64,000 bases of DNA from Acetivibrio thermocellus ATCC 27405 (GTDB taxonomy: Bacteria; Bacillota; Clostridia; Acetivibrionales; Acetivibrionaceae). Where the stretch lies: contig NC_009012.1 of NCBI RefSeq assembly GCF_000015865.1, forward strand, positions 1,488,001 to 1,552,000, written 5' to 3'. The notes under the pieces are model-generated. The model was not told the DNA's origin. It ran no database searches and was given only the letters and a program-made list of their open reading frames with translations. Positions 50,134 to 60,829 of the stretch are shown here, in pieces; the first letter of the stretch is position 1; every line of letters starts with the position of its first letter. Position numbers and translations under genes: made by a program.

Positions 50134-52602
50134 TTATATTTTAAATATGTTAATGGTCTGTTCAAGTTTTACAGACAATTCACTCAAATTTTCGGAGAGG
50201 GAGAGAAGATGTTTTATCAAATCCACCTGTTCATCCATTGCGGCAGAAATATTCTGTATATCCCTGATATTGTTTTTCGTACTTTCATTCAGTCTTTCCA
50301 TTGACTTGATAATATTGCAGCGGGCTTCTTCTATATGCTGCACATAATCCGTAATACTTGTGATCGCACTAAATACGTTATCCATAAATCCTACAATATT
50401 GTCGAACTTGTTTATTGTTTCAACAACGGCAAGGTCATGCCCGCTTATTACCTCGCCGGAAGACTTGACAGCCTCATTGGTTTTTTCAATGGTCTTGCCT
50501 ATATTTTTAAGTTTGGATTCAATATAATTTGCAGACACTTTCGACTGGTCGGCAAGTTTCTTGATTTCCGACGCAACTATACTAAAGCTTTTTCCCGCTT
50601 CTCCCGCTCTTGCAGCCTCAATGGTTGCATTAAGCGCCAAAAGATTGGTCTGGCTGGAAATGCCTTTGATGGTGGAAGTTATTTTTGAAATTTCCGCAGA
50701 CTCTCTTTTGAGACTTCCAATTAGTTCTGAGAATTCTTCTATGGTCTTTTTTACCTCATCGGCATTGTTTTTCAGCATATTGACAGTTTCTTTTCCAGCT
50801 TCGCTCAACTTTTTGGCTCCGGTAACCATATTGCTGACATTTTTGAAATCATCGATAATCACTTGAATTTGCTCCGACAATTCATTTACTACATTATCAT
50901 TGTTCATTATTTCCTGGGTCTGGGGATTAATCTCATTTTTCATTTCATCCAACATAGCTGAAAATTCCTGGATCGATGCATAGCTCTCCTGACAGGTCGC
51001 AGATACCGTTTGCGATGATTCAACGGCTATATTGGAAGCATTTTTTATGCTTCCTATGAGCTTTTTCAAGTTTTCCACCATATCCACGAAATTTATTCCC
51101 AATTTTCCTATCTCATCTTTTCTGGTGGTATCACATTCTACTTCAAGATCTCCCTCTTTTATTTTATTCATTAATTTTACCAGTTTCCCGATACCTGAAG
51201 AAATATCGCCGGTAATCAGCACTGAAAGCATTATTCCTATTATAATGCATACAACGCCTATAAGTACTATAAACCCGGCTACCAAATTTACATCCCGGGT
51301 TATGTTTTCCAAAGGCGTTATAGATATCAAAGTCCACTCCAAAGGGGTGCCTTTAATTTCTCTTATAGTGTAAAAAGTAACCATCATTTTTTTGCCGTTT
51401 ATAATAACATCATCTTCAATTATACCCCCAAAAGCGGTGGCCTGTCTGTTTTTCGTTTGAATCTCATCTATACTTTTCCTTACCTTTTCAAGAATACGAA
51501 GATTTATATAGTTGTCCCTTTCCCTCAAGTCTTTGAGCGTTTTTTCATCAAGTTCCACTCCTGTATCAGCTTTATACAACAACTCTTTTACTTCCGAATC
51601 TTTTAGATCCAATAATTCCGTTTTCTTCAGCAATTCCGCTTTGGTCTGTCCCTTGCTGTTTACATAACACAGATCCTCAATCAAAAGCCCGTTGTCTCTT
51701 TTATCCTGGGGATTGAATATCATATTGTCTTTGCTTCCCACTATAAAAAAGAATCCGTTATGAGGAATATGTATGTCTTCGAGCATACGAGTCAGGTAAT
51801 CCTCCCTGAGGTTTACTTGAAGAACACCGACACTTTTCAGGCTTGTTGATTTGTAAACCGCTTTCATAAGGGCAATCGTAGTGTTGCCGCCCTTTCTTCT
51901 CAGGTAGAATAAATCGGCTATATGTGTATCAATCCACAACGATTTTGCGCCGCTTTCCACAAATTCGCGGGCAGCCACGGTATCATAGTAATCTTTTTTC
52001 ACGTCTTCAAATGTTCCTTCTCCTCCAAGAATTACATAACCATTGTTGGAAGCCAAAGTGAGATTTGAAATTGTGTCAACTCTGTAACTTTGGTAAGCAT
52101 TCAAATAGGGCTTTATAATCCCGGCCCATCGCGCACGCATGTACTCACTTTCCGCACGATTGATTTCATCCAAAGCCGGTGCAATTGTAATATCCCTGGT
52201 GATAGTCATTGCCAAATTGTCAACTTCCTCAAGAACAATTTTTATTTTGTTCCCCGTTTGCTCCATAAGTCCCAAAGTACTTTCTTTTGCCTGTTGTATC
52301 ATGGTATTTGACAGAGTAAGAAGAGAATATCCCAAAACCACTGACAGAAGAAGAATTGTTATAACAAAGGAAAGATTTATTTTTATTCCTATTTTTATTT
52401 TATTTACTCTGGACAGCCGGATTATTTTTTCAAACCGGTTTTTATCATAAACTTTATAGGTATCGTTTCTTTCCTTTTTCTTTGTATCATTCTGCAAAGT
52501 TTTCATTGATTTTCTTTTTAATTTGGATTTGGTTAATTCTCTGACTTTAGAAGTTGCCCTGGCAATTACAACTTTTATTCCGTTAACAGGACCAAAACTC
52601 AT
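50134..52602 (-). CDS. Methyl-accepting chemotaxis protein
   Basis: 822 residues from ATG 52602 with GAGGTGG upstream; a farther ATG at 52653 has no site. A long basic cytoplasmic N-terminus (~75 residues, KSKLKRKSMKT) precedes TM1 (NLSFVITILLLSVVLGYSLL). A large extracellular sensor (dCache-like) ends before TM2 (VAGFIVLIGVVCIIIGIMLSVLI). HAMP follows, then a methyl-accepting signalling domain with the hairpin tip region KSFSIVASEIKKLADQSK. The N-terminal extension is unusual. Ligand unknown. No chemotaxis genes adjoin it. Confidence 0.92.
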   Translation of the reverse strand: MSFGPVNGIKVVIARATSKVRELTKSKLKRKSMKTLQNDTKKKERNDTYKVYDKNRFEKIIRLSRVNKIKIGIKINLSFVITILLLSVVLGYSLLTLSNTMIQQAKESTLGLMEQTGNKIKIVLEEVDNLAMTITRDITIAPALDEINRAESEYMRARWAGIIKPYLNAYQSYRVDTISNLTLASNNGYVILGGEGTFEDVKKDYYDTVAAREFVESGAKSLWIDTHIADLFYLRRKGGNTTIALMKAVYKSTSLKSVGVLQVNLREDYLTRMLEDIHIPHNGFFFIVGSKDNMIFNPQDKRDNGLLIEDLCYVNSKGQTKAELLKKTELLDLKDSEVKELLYKADTGVELDEKTLKDLRERDNYINLRILEKVRKSIDEIQTKNRQATAFGGIIEDDVIINGKKMMVTFYTIREIKGTPLEWTLISITPLENITRDVNLVAGFIVLIGVVCIIIGIMLSVLITGDISSGIGKLVKLMNKIKEGDLEVECDTTRKDEIGKLGINFVDMVENLKKLIGSIKNASNIAVESSQTVSATCQESYASIQEFSAMLDEMKNEINPQTQEIMNNDNVVNELSEQIQVIIDDFKNVSNMVTGAKKLSEAGKETVNMLKNNADEVKKTIEEFSELIGSLKRESAEISKITSTIKGISSQTNLLALNATIEAARAGEAGKSFSIVASEIKKLADQSKVSANYIESKLKNIGKTIEKTNEAVKSSGEVISGHDLAVVETINKFDNIVGFMDNVFSAITSITDYVQHIEEARCNIIKSMERLNESTKNNIRDIQNISAAMDEQVDLIKHLLSLSENLSELSVKLEQTINIFKI

Positions 52603-52966
52603 AGTTTCCCACCTCTGTGCGTTTTTTTGGACGCGCTCACACAAAAATTTCAAAAGTCCATTGGGAGCTATGTAGGAATTGCGTTATAACTGCAGCAATT
52701 TTACGACAAATACAACAAGTATATAAGGTAAACAGTGAATATACATACATATTTCAGTATTGATATGCAGAGTAATTTATAAATTACATATGACTTATAT
52801 TATGATTTATCGTTTCAAACTTTTATCAACTTTATAGAAAATTTCATTTTAAAAGATTCAAAAACAAACACTATATATCCTTTTATGTAAAATCAGGCAA
52901 CAAGTACCAGCTCTGACTTAAGCAAATTTACAACTTTGAACAAAGTTTGAGGCAGGAATTTGAAGA
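52603..52966. other. Region upstream of the chemoreceptor with a 16-bp palindrome
   Basis: No gene. Contains a perfect palindrome GTAATTTATAAATTAC at 52772-52787, about 170 bases before the chemoreceptor start. It could be an operator, although AT-rich palindromes arise by chance. No SigD-type (TAAA..GCCGATAA) promoter was found. A weak TTTG-ACA-AAGT hairpin near 52930-52950 may end the degSU transcript. Confidence 0.4.
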
Positions 52967-53617
52967 TTATTTCGTGATATTGTGCTTATAGGCATAGATT
53001 GCGGCCTGTGTCCTGTCTGACACATTAAGCTTTTTGAAAATGTTTGAAACATGATTTTTGACTGTCTTTTCACTAATAAAGAGGCGTTTTGCTATCTCCT
53101 TGTTGATAAGGCCCTGAGCTATAAGCTCCAAAACTTCAAGTTCCCTTGGCGTCAAATCATTTTCCGTTTTTTTGGCCTTCTCATTTACCGTTACTCTGTT
53201 AAACTCCCTGACAAGCTCTTTGGTCATATTGGATTGAATATAAGACTCGCCTCTGTTTACGCTTCGTATTGCCTCAACCAATACCGTGGAATCGGCATCT
53301 TTCAACACATATCCTTCCGCGCCCATCTGCAAAGTTTTAAACAGATACTCTTTATCTTCATGGATGGTAAGCACAATTATTTTGACTGCAAGATTCTCAG
53401 CCTTTATTTTTTCTATTGCCTGCAAACCGTTCATTCCAGGCATGTTAATATCCATAAGAACTACGTCCGGCTGACATTCCTTTGCCAATTTTACAGCCTC
53501 TTCGCCGTTTGACGCCTGCGCTACCACAGCGATGTCCTTTTCAAGCTCCAATATTTGCTTGAGACCTTCTCTGACCATGGCATGGTCATCTGCAATTACA
53601 ACCCGTATCTTATCCAT
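52967..53617 (-). CDS. degU: NarL/FixJ response regulator, DegU type
   Basis: 216 residues. Receiver domain with acidic pocket VVIADDH and phospho-acceptor Asp56 (VVLMDINMPGMNG), Lys in the VLKDAD loop. C-terminal LuxR-type helix-turn-helix (~150-210): LTPRELEVLELIAQG, NKEIAKRLFISEKTVKNHVSNIFKKL. The start overlaps the kinase stop region by eight bases, so the pair is translationally coupled. In Bacillus DegU controls degradative enzymes, motility and biofilm; the regulon here is unknown. Confidence 0.93.
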   Translation of the reverse strand: MDKIRVVIADDHAMVREGLKQILELEKDIAVVAQASNGEEAVKLAKECQPDVVLMDINMPGMNGLQAIEKIKAENLAVKIIVLTIHEDKEYLFKTLQMGAEGYVLKDADSTVLVEAIRSVNRGESYIQSNMTKELVREFNRVTVNEKAKKTENDLTPRELEVLELIAQGLINKEIAKRLFISEKTVKNHVSNIFKKLNVSDRTQAAIYAYKHNITK

Positions 53618-54788
53618 TTGAGACCCCCTCTTCCGGTAATAAAGGTACAGTTATATTAAGTCTGGTTCCTTTGCCAACGGCAGAATCAATCTCAAATTTG
53701 CCGTCCAAAAGCTCAACCCTTTCTCTCATGCTTATAAGACCGAAGCCTTTGTTTATATCCTCTTCGTTTGATTTTAAAGAATCAAAGTCAAAACCTACTC
53801 CATTGTCTGCTATATAGAGCTTTAATTCTTTTTCCAAAAATTCGAGATTTATAGTTACTTTATCGGCACGGGCATGCTTTTTAATATTATTGACTGCTTC
53901 CTGGACAAGTCGGAAAACGGTCAAAGAAACCACAGGTTTCAATTGCTCACATGTACCTCTTGTCTTAAACGTTATTTTTATTCCGGATTCTTCCCGACAA
54001 GTCTCTATATACCTTTGAAGGGTTGGTATCAAACCCAAGTCGTCCAATGACATTGGTCTTAAGTCATATATTATTTTCCTTACATCCCGAAGAGTGTCTC
54101 TGACAACGGATTTTAAAGTTCTAAGCTCATCTTTTGCCTTTTCCGGGTCAGAGTCAACCAATCTTTCGCATATTTCCGCTTTTAAAACAATATTGGACAT
54201 CGATTGGGCAGGACCGTCGTGAATTTCCCTTGCAACCCTCTGTCGCTCCTCTTCCTGGGCTTTTATTATCCGAATCCCCAAAAGCCGCCTTTGTTTCATA
54301 TCTTCAATCTGCAAACTGACATTCTCAAGATCTCCGGTAAGATAGCTTAAGGAAATTCCAATCTGGGAGATAAGGTTGTCCGCCTTTTCAACGGTTTTAT
54401 AAGCCTCTTTAAGCCTCATTTCCAATTCATTTCTTCTTTTGATATAGTATTGCTCACGCTCCCGTTTTATGGCAAGCTCAACCCTGATATTGTCTGCATT
54501 TTCATAAGCTTCCCTTAATTCCTCTTCAGAATATTTATCGTAATTTCTGCTCACATGCATTAGCCGTTTCTTGCTTTCATAAAGTGCAACCTCAAGGGTT
54601 TCCACACTTTTGATAATTTCGGATGTCCTGCGCTTTAACTCCTCCAGTTCTTTTTCAAGCCTTACGCATTCATTTCTCGCGTTTTCGGCTATGTCAAACA
54701 ATTCGGCTTTACTGTTATTTATGGCTTCAATTGTTTTCTTAATTATTTTATCCAAATTAGCTGTGTCTACTTTTTTATAACCGGCCAC
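53610..54788 (-). CDS. degS: Cytoplasmic sensor histidine kinase DegS
   Basis: 392 residues, close to the 385 of B. subtilis DegS. No membrane segment. Residues ~1-170 form a long coiled-coil sensor. HisKA_3 box with the phospho-acceptor His190 in EEERQRVAREIHDGPAQSM; RKIIYDLRPMSLDDLGLIPTL; HATPase with ADNGVGFDF and GFGLISMRERV. This region is very like DegS. GTG start behind GAGGT. Phosphorylates the DegU encoded downstream in the same operon. Confidence 0.93.
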   Translation of the reverse strand: MAGYKKVDTANLDKIIKKTIEAINNSKAELFDIAENARNECVRLEKELEELKRRTSEIIKSVETLEVALYESKKRLMHVSRNYDKYSEEELREAYENADNIRVELAIKREREQYYIKRRNELEMRLKEAYKTVEKADNLISQIGISLSYLTGDLENVSLQIEDMKQRRLLGIRIIKAQEEERQRVAREIHDGPAQSMSNIVLKAEICERLVDSDPEKAKDELRTLKSVVRDTLRDVRKIIYDLRPMSLDDLGLIPTLQRYIETCREESGIKITFKTRGTCEQLKPVVSLTVFRLVQEAVNNIKKHARADKVTINLEFLEKELKLYIADNGVGFDFDSLKSNEEDINKGFGLISMRERVELLDGKFEIDSAVGKGTRLNITVPLLPEEGVSNG

Positions 54789-55013
54789 TTTGATACCTCA
54801 CCATTTTTCCAATTGATATTTATTTTACACAACACCATGAAATCCATTGATATTTGACGCCGCTTAGCAATTAAAAAATTCCTCACTAGTTATATCGTCT
54901 TATGCCTGTCCATTGTTAAATCCGATTTTTTAAATGCATATTATTCCCCTATTTGTCTTTTGTAAAATGTGTTATAATGTTTTAAAAAAAAAAGAAGAAA
55001 GGACAAGCAAAAG

Positions 55014-56297
55014 ATGAAGTCAAAGGTAGCAATTGTCAGAACCAAACCGTCCACGGTACTTGAAGATTATCATAGACTGATGAATCTTGCCGAATATCAA
55101 AACTATATTTCCAAAGACGTTGACACTGCACTTAAAATAAATATAAGCTGGCATTTTTTCTACCCGGGAAGTTCAACAACGCCCTGGCAGCTGGAAGGTG
55201 TTATCCGGGCTTTAAAACGTGACGGATATAATCCTGAGCTTATTCACGGCTGCCACAACAGAACGGTGGTAATTGACGCTCACCTGGGAGAGCGGGAAAA
55301 CAAACAGATTAATGTTATAAAAGCCCACAATCTTCGAAACATTCATCTCTACGAAGGCGAGGAATGGATTGACATAAGGGAGGCAGTGGGAGATCTTACA
55401 AAAAAATTTTTGTGTCTGAACGAAGTTTATCCGAAAGGATTTTCCATACCCAAAAGGTTTATTGGTGAAAACATTATACATCTTCCCACTGTGAAAACCC
55501 ACGTATTTACCACCACTACCGGAGCAATGAAAAACGCTTTCGGCGGACTTTTAAATGAAAAAAGGCATTGGACTCACCCGGTGATTCATGAAACTTTGGT
55601 GGATCTGCTTATGATACAAAAAAAGATCCACAAAGGGATTTTTGCAGTTATGGACGGAACTTTTGCAGGAGACGGACCGGGTCCCCGCTGTATGGTTCCC
55701 CATGTAAAAAACGTGCTTTTGGCTTCGGCGGATCAGGTAGCTATCGATGCCGTGGCGGCAAAACTGATGGGTTTCGACCCGCTAAAGGACTGTAAATACA
55801 TCCGTTTAGCCCATGATGCAGGCCTTGGCTGTGGCGACGTAAGACAAATCGAAATTGTCGGAGATGTTGACGCCTTGAATGAAAACTGGAATTTTGTCGG
55901 CCCCTATAAAAAAATGACCTTTGCAAGCAAATGCCAGCACCTGATTTACTGGGGACCTTTGAAAAAGCCGGTGGAATGGACATTAAAAACAATCCTGGCC
56001 CCCTGGTCCTACATTGCCAGTGTTGTTTATCATGATATGTACTGGTATCCGAAAAACTATGGCAGGGTCGAGGAAATTCTAAATTCGGACTGGGGACGGT
56101 TGTTTGCAAACTGGGAGCAGCTTCAGCTGCCTGCGGATGACCTGTCGGTTCCGGGCTGGGAGCACGTCGGAGACAAACCGCTAAAACTTGACAAAGAAAC
56201 AAGTAAAATGATACGCAAAGCTTTCAGAGTTCTTGGAACCGCAATCAGGGAAGCTCCGGAGTTTAGCGCAAAGAAATCAAAAAAAGCATGCAAATAA
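55014..56297 (+). CDS. DUF362 family protein
   Basis: 427 residues. DUF362 core: ALKINISWHFFYPGSSTTPW, the HLPTVKTHVFTTTTGAMKNAFGGL segment and VMDGTFAGDGPGPR. This family is found in clostridia, often near iron-sulfur proteins, and has no firmly established biochemical role; this copy lacks a CxxCxxCxxxCP ferredoxin tail. A C-terminal region (~300-427) rich in aromatic residues (YWGPLKKPVEW) is specific. No signal peptide. A TATAAT lies about 35 bases upstream. It is followed 80 bases later by the serpin gene. Confidence 0.82.
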   Translation: MKSKVAIVRTKPSTVLEDYHRLMNLAEYQNYISKDVDTALKINISWHFFYPGSSTTPWQLEGVIRALKRDGYNPELIHGCHNRTVVIDAHLGERENKQINVIKAHNLRNIHLYEGEEWIDIREAVGDLTKKFLCLNEVYPKGFSIPKRFIGENIIHLPTVKTHVFTTTTGAMKNAFGGLLNEKRHWTHPVIHETLVDLLMIQKKIHKGIFAVMDGTFAGDGPGPRCMVPHVKNVLLASADQVAIDAVAAKLMGFDPLKDCKYIRLAHDAGLGCGDVRQIEIVGDVDALNENWNFVGPYKKMTFASKCQHLIYWGPLKKPVEWTLKTILAPWSYIASVVYHDMYWYPKNYGRVEEILNSDWGRLFANWEQLQLPADDLSVPGWEHVGDKPLKLDKETSKMIRKAFRVLGTAIREAPEFSAKKSKKACK

Positions 56298-56377
56298 AAA
56301 TGTCTTGTCCAATGGAACTTTATTTCATTACTTACGTCAAAAAGCCAGTGAGGATAAATCTGACGGGGGTGGAGAAA

Positions 56378-57601
56378 ATGAAAAGAACAGCTTGCGCAGT
56401 TTTATGCATATTTGTTTTAACATTTTTATTTTCCGGGTGTTCAAGGGAAAAAAAGGTTTTTGACGAATTAAAACTTGACACCGAACTTGAAAAGAAAAAT
56501 ACAGAATTTTGCTTTGACATATTCTCAAAGCTGAACGAAGAGGACTATAATAAAAACATTTTTATTTCTCCCTTGAGTATTTCAACCGTACTCTCCATGA
56601 CCGTGCAAGGTGCCGGAACCACAACAAAAGACGGTATGCTGAAAGCTTTGAAATATGACGGTATGGATCTCGATAAAATTAACGAATCCTACAGATATAT
56701 ACTCGACTATTTAAGCAAAACTGATAAAACAATTGAACTTGAGATTAATAATTCCATCTGGATAAGGGAAGGAAAGCAAATCAAAAAAGATTTTATTGAC
56801 ATTAACAAAGATGTATACAATGCATACGTTACCGAGCTTGACTTTTCAAGCCCAAATGCAGCAGACAGGATTAACAAATGGATTTCCGACTCAACGAAGA
56901 AAAAAATCACAGACATAATTGATTCACCAATACCTGAAAATACTGCAATGTTTCTTATAAACGCCATTTACTTCAAGGGAGACTGGGCGGAAAAGTTTAA
57001 AAAACAAGATACGTTCACCGCCAAGTTCCAATCGGGCAACGGCCAAACAAAAGAAGTTATGATGATGGAAAGAAAAGATACAATAGAATACGGAGCCAAA
57101 GAGGATTTCAAGGTTGTAAGGCTTCCTTACGGAAAAGGCACAACATCAATGTATTGTGTTTTGCCTGCCAAAGACGTTTCAATAAATGATTTCATAAAAA
57201 CCCTTGATGTCAATAAATGGGAAGAGATAAAAAACAGTATTTCTAAAGCTGAAAACGTAACCTTAAATATTCCAAGGTTTAAAATAGCTTATGGAACTAA
57301 AGAATTAAGAGACTGTCTTATTGCCATGGGAATGGAAGAAGCATTCACCGAGCGGGCTGATTTTTCCGGAATAAGTGAGGGCCTTCTCTTCATAGACAGT
57401 GTAATTCATAAAGCAATAATTGAGGTTAATGAGGATGGAAGCACGGCGGCAGGCAGTACAGTGGTCAGAATGATAGATGGTGCTGCAATAGGAGAACCGC
57501 TTTCTTTCATTGCAGACAGACCGTTTCTGTTTTTCATAACCGAAGATGTTACAGGTACTATACTATTTATGGGCAAATTGTATGATTGTGAAAAATATTA
57601 A
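56378..57601 (+). CDS. Lipoprotein serpin (serine protease inhibitor)
   Basis: 407 residues from ATG 56378 with GGGGGTGG upstream. Signal peptide with near-lipobox FLFSGC (Cys21), so membrane-anchored. Serpin fold: NIFISPLSISTVLSM, AIYFKGDWAEKF, FLFFITEDVTGTILFMG. The reactive loop hinge EVNEDGSTAAGSTVVRM has the small residues needed for insertion, so it should be inhibitory; P1 lies within RMIDGAAIG but cannot be fixed because the loop is a few residues longer than that of antitrypsin. Known C. thermocellum serpins carry dockerins; this one does not. It may protect the envelope or cellulosome from proteases. Confidence 0.93.
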   Translation: MKRTACAVLCIFVLTFLFSGCSREKKVFDELKLDTELEKKNTEFCFDIFSKLNEEDYNKNIFISPLSISTVLSMTVQGAGTTTKDGMLKALKYDGMDLDKINESYRYILDYLSKTDKTIELEINNSIWIREGKQIKKDFIDINKDVYNAYVTELDFSSPNAADRINKWISDSTKKKITDIIDSPIPENTAMFLINAIYFKGDWAEKFKKQDTFTAKFQSGNGQTKEVMMMERKDTIEYGAKEDFKVVRLPYGKGTTSMYCVLPAKDVSINDFIKTLDVNKWEEIKNSISKAENVTLNIPRFKIAYGTKELRDCLIAMGMEEAFTERADFSGISEGLLFIDSVIHKAIIEVNEDGSTAAGSTVVRMIDGAAIGEPLSFIADRPFLFFITEDVTGTILFMGKLYDCEKY

Positions 57602-57649
57602 ATGAAATTACACATATATTATAATAAAATCAAAAAAACACATCAATGA

Positions 57650-57692
57650 AAGGGGTATATGGCTTTGCATATATCCCTTGTTTTATTTTCAA
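57650..57692 (+). terminator. Terminator after the serpin gene
   Basis: AAGGGGTATATG-GCTTTG-CATATATCCCTT hairpin followed by GTTTTATTTTC, ~50 bases beyond the serpin stop. Confidence 0.75.
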
Positions 57693-57716
57693 CTTCATTT
57701 TAAAAAAATCAAAATT

Positions 57717-57745
57717 CCCAACCCAAACTTGCCATATGTTTCGTA
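57717..57745 (+). promoter_or_regulatory. Candidate SigI-type promoter for the GH43 gene
   Basis: CCCAACCCAAA (57717-57727), 14 bases, then CGTA (57742-57745), about 80 bases before the GH43 start. SigI promoters are reported with C-rich/AAA -35 and CGWA -10 boxes. The gene is next to sigI5-rsgI5, which makes regulation by that pair plausible. Confidence 0.5.
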
Positions 57746-57811
57746 CAAATAAATTGAACAGAAAAAAATAATGCTAAATCAAAATTAATTTAAAACAATA
57801 AAAATTTATAA

Positions 57812-59863
<2,052 letters not shown>

Positions 59864-59913
59864 GTATTCATTATTTTGGTTTTTACAATTCAATATATTT
59901 TTTAAACGATGCA

Positions 59914-59962
59914 TTTTATACTCGGGCATAAAAACCATGCCCGGGTATAAAATCAATTTTTT
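59914..59962 (+). terminator. Terminator after GH43 gene
   Basis: TTTTATACTCGGGCAT-AAAAACC-ATGCCCGGGTATAAAA, a 16-pair stem, followed by TCAATTTTTTATTT. It separates GH43 from sigI5. Confidence 0.85.
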
Positions 59963-59994
59963 ATTTATTACGTTGTTGATGAGGGAAGAGAGAT

Positions 59995-60732
59995 ATGCTA
60001 TTTGTTTCTGCTATTATAGATTATGCCGGTGAAACAGCAACTCACATTGTTGAAAAAATCAAAAACGGGGACAAGCATTTAAAAGAAAAGTTCATTAAAG
60101 ATTATATCCCGTTTATATTAAATATTGTTTCAAGCTTCTACTCTTCAAAAACAGGAGATCTAAAAAGCAGCGATGAATATAGTATTGGCTTGATGGCCTT
60201 TAATGAGGCTATCGAAAAATTTGATGTTAATAAAAGCAAAAGTTTTCTCAAATTTGCAGAAATGGTTATAAAAAAGCGAATGATAGACTATTTTAGAAAA
60301 ACATCCTCAATCGGCAGAAAAGAAATCCCTTTTTCCTATTTTAACAGCAATAACGAAACTGAATTTAGAAAAAAAATAAATAACCTTGACATCGAAGAGG
60401 AATTTAACAGTTATGAATTTATTTGCGAATTAAGGGACTTTTCCAAAAAACTTGAAAGCTTTGGACTTAGCATAAACAATTTGCCTGATTACATGCCCAA
60501 ACACAAAGACTCAAGAGAAATGTGCATAAACATAGCCAAAAAAATAGTTGAAAACAAGAGTATTTTTGACAAATTAAAGACAAAAAAGTACATACAGATG
60601 AAAGAGCTTTCCAAAATAATTGATGTTCATCCAAAGACCGTTGAAAGAAACAGGGCTTTTATCATATGTTTATGTATATTATTTGATAATGATTATGGAA
60701 ACTTTAAATCGTATTTAAATAAAATATTTTAA
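59995..60732 (+). CDS. sigI5: RNA polymerase sigma-I factor (SigI5 type)
   Basis: 245 residues. Sigma-70-like region 2: IVEKIKNGDKHLKEKFIKDYIPFI, DEYSIGLMAFNEAIEKFD, FLKFAEMVIKKRMIDYFRK. SigI-specific C-terminal domain with a helix-turn-helix: MKELSKIIDVHPKTVERNRAFI. GAGGGAAGAG precedes the ATG. In C. thermocellum SigI factors control cellulosomal genes in response to polysaccharides sensed by partner RsgI. The RsgI gene follows by 97 bases. The number 5 is assigned from the CBM42 partner, from memory of the published set. Confidence 0.92.
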   Translation: MLFVSAIIDYAGETATHIVEKIKNGDKHLKEKFIKDYIPFILNIVSSFYSSKTGDLKSSDEYSIGLMAFNEAIEKFDVNKSKSFLKFAEMVIKKRMIDYFRKTSSIGRKEIPFSYFNSNNETEFRKKINNLDIEEEFNSYEFICELRDFSKKLESFGLSINNLPDYMPKHKDSREMCINIAKKIVENKSIFDKLKTKKYIQMKELSKIIDVHPKTVERNRAFIICLCILFDNDYGNFKSYLNKIF

Positions 60733-60829
60733 TAAATAGAAATTTTATGGACCAAAAAGTACTTTCAAACACGAAATTATTAAATAGAGATATTCAATAT
60801 GTGCAACGGGCACTTTTCGGAGGGTAAAA

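Noticed and set aside
60733-60829. Separate promoter for rsgI5 between sigI5 and rsgI5
   Set aside because: Only a small GTGC/GCAC hairpin near the ribosome site is visible; no convincing -35/-10 pair.
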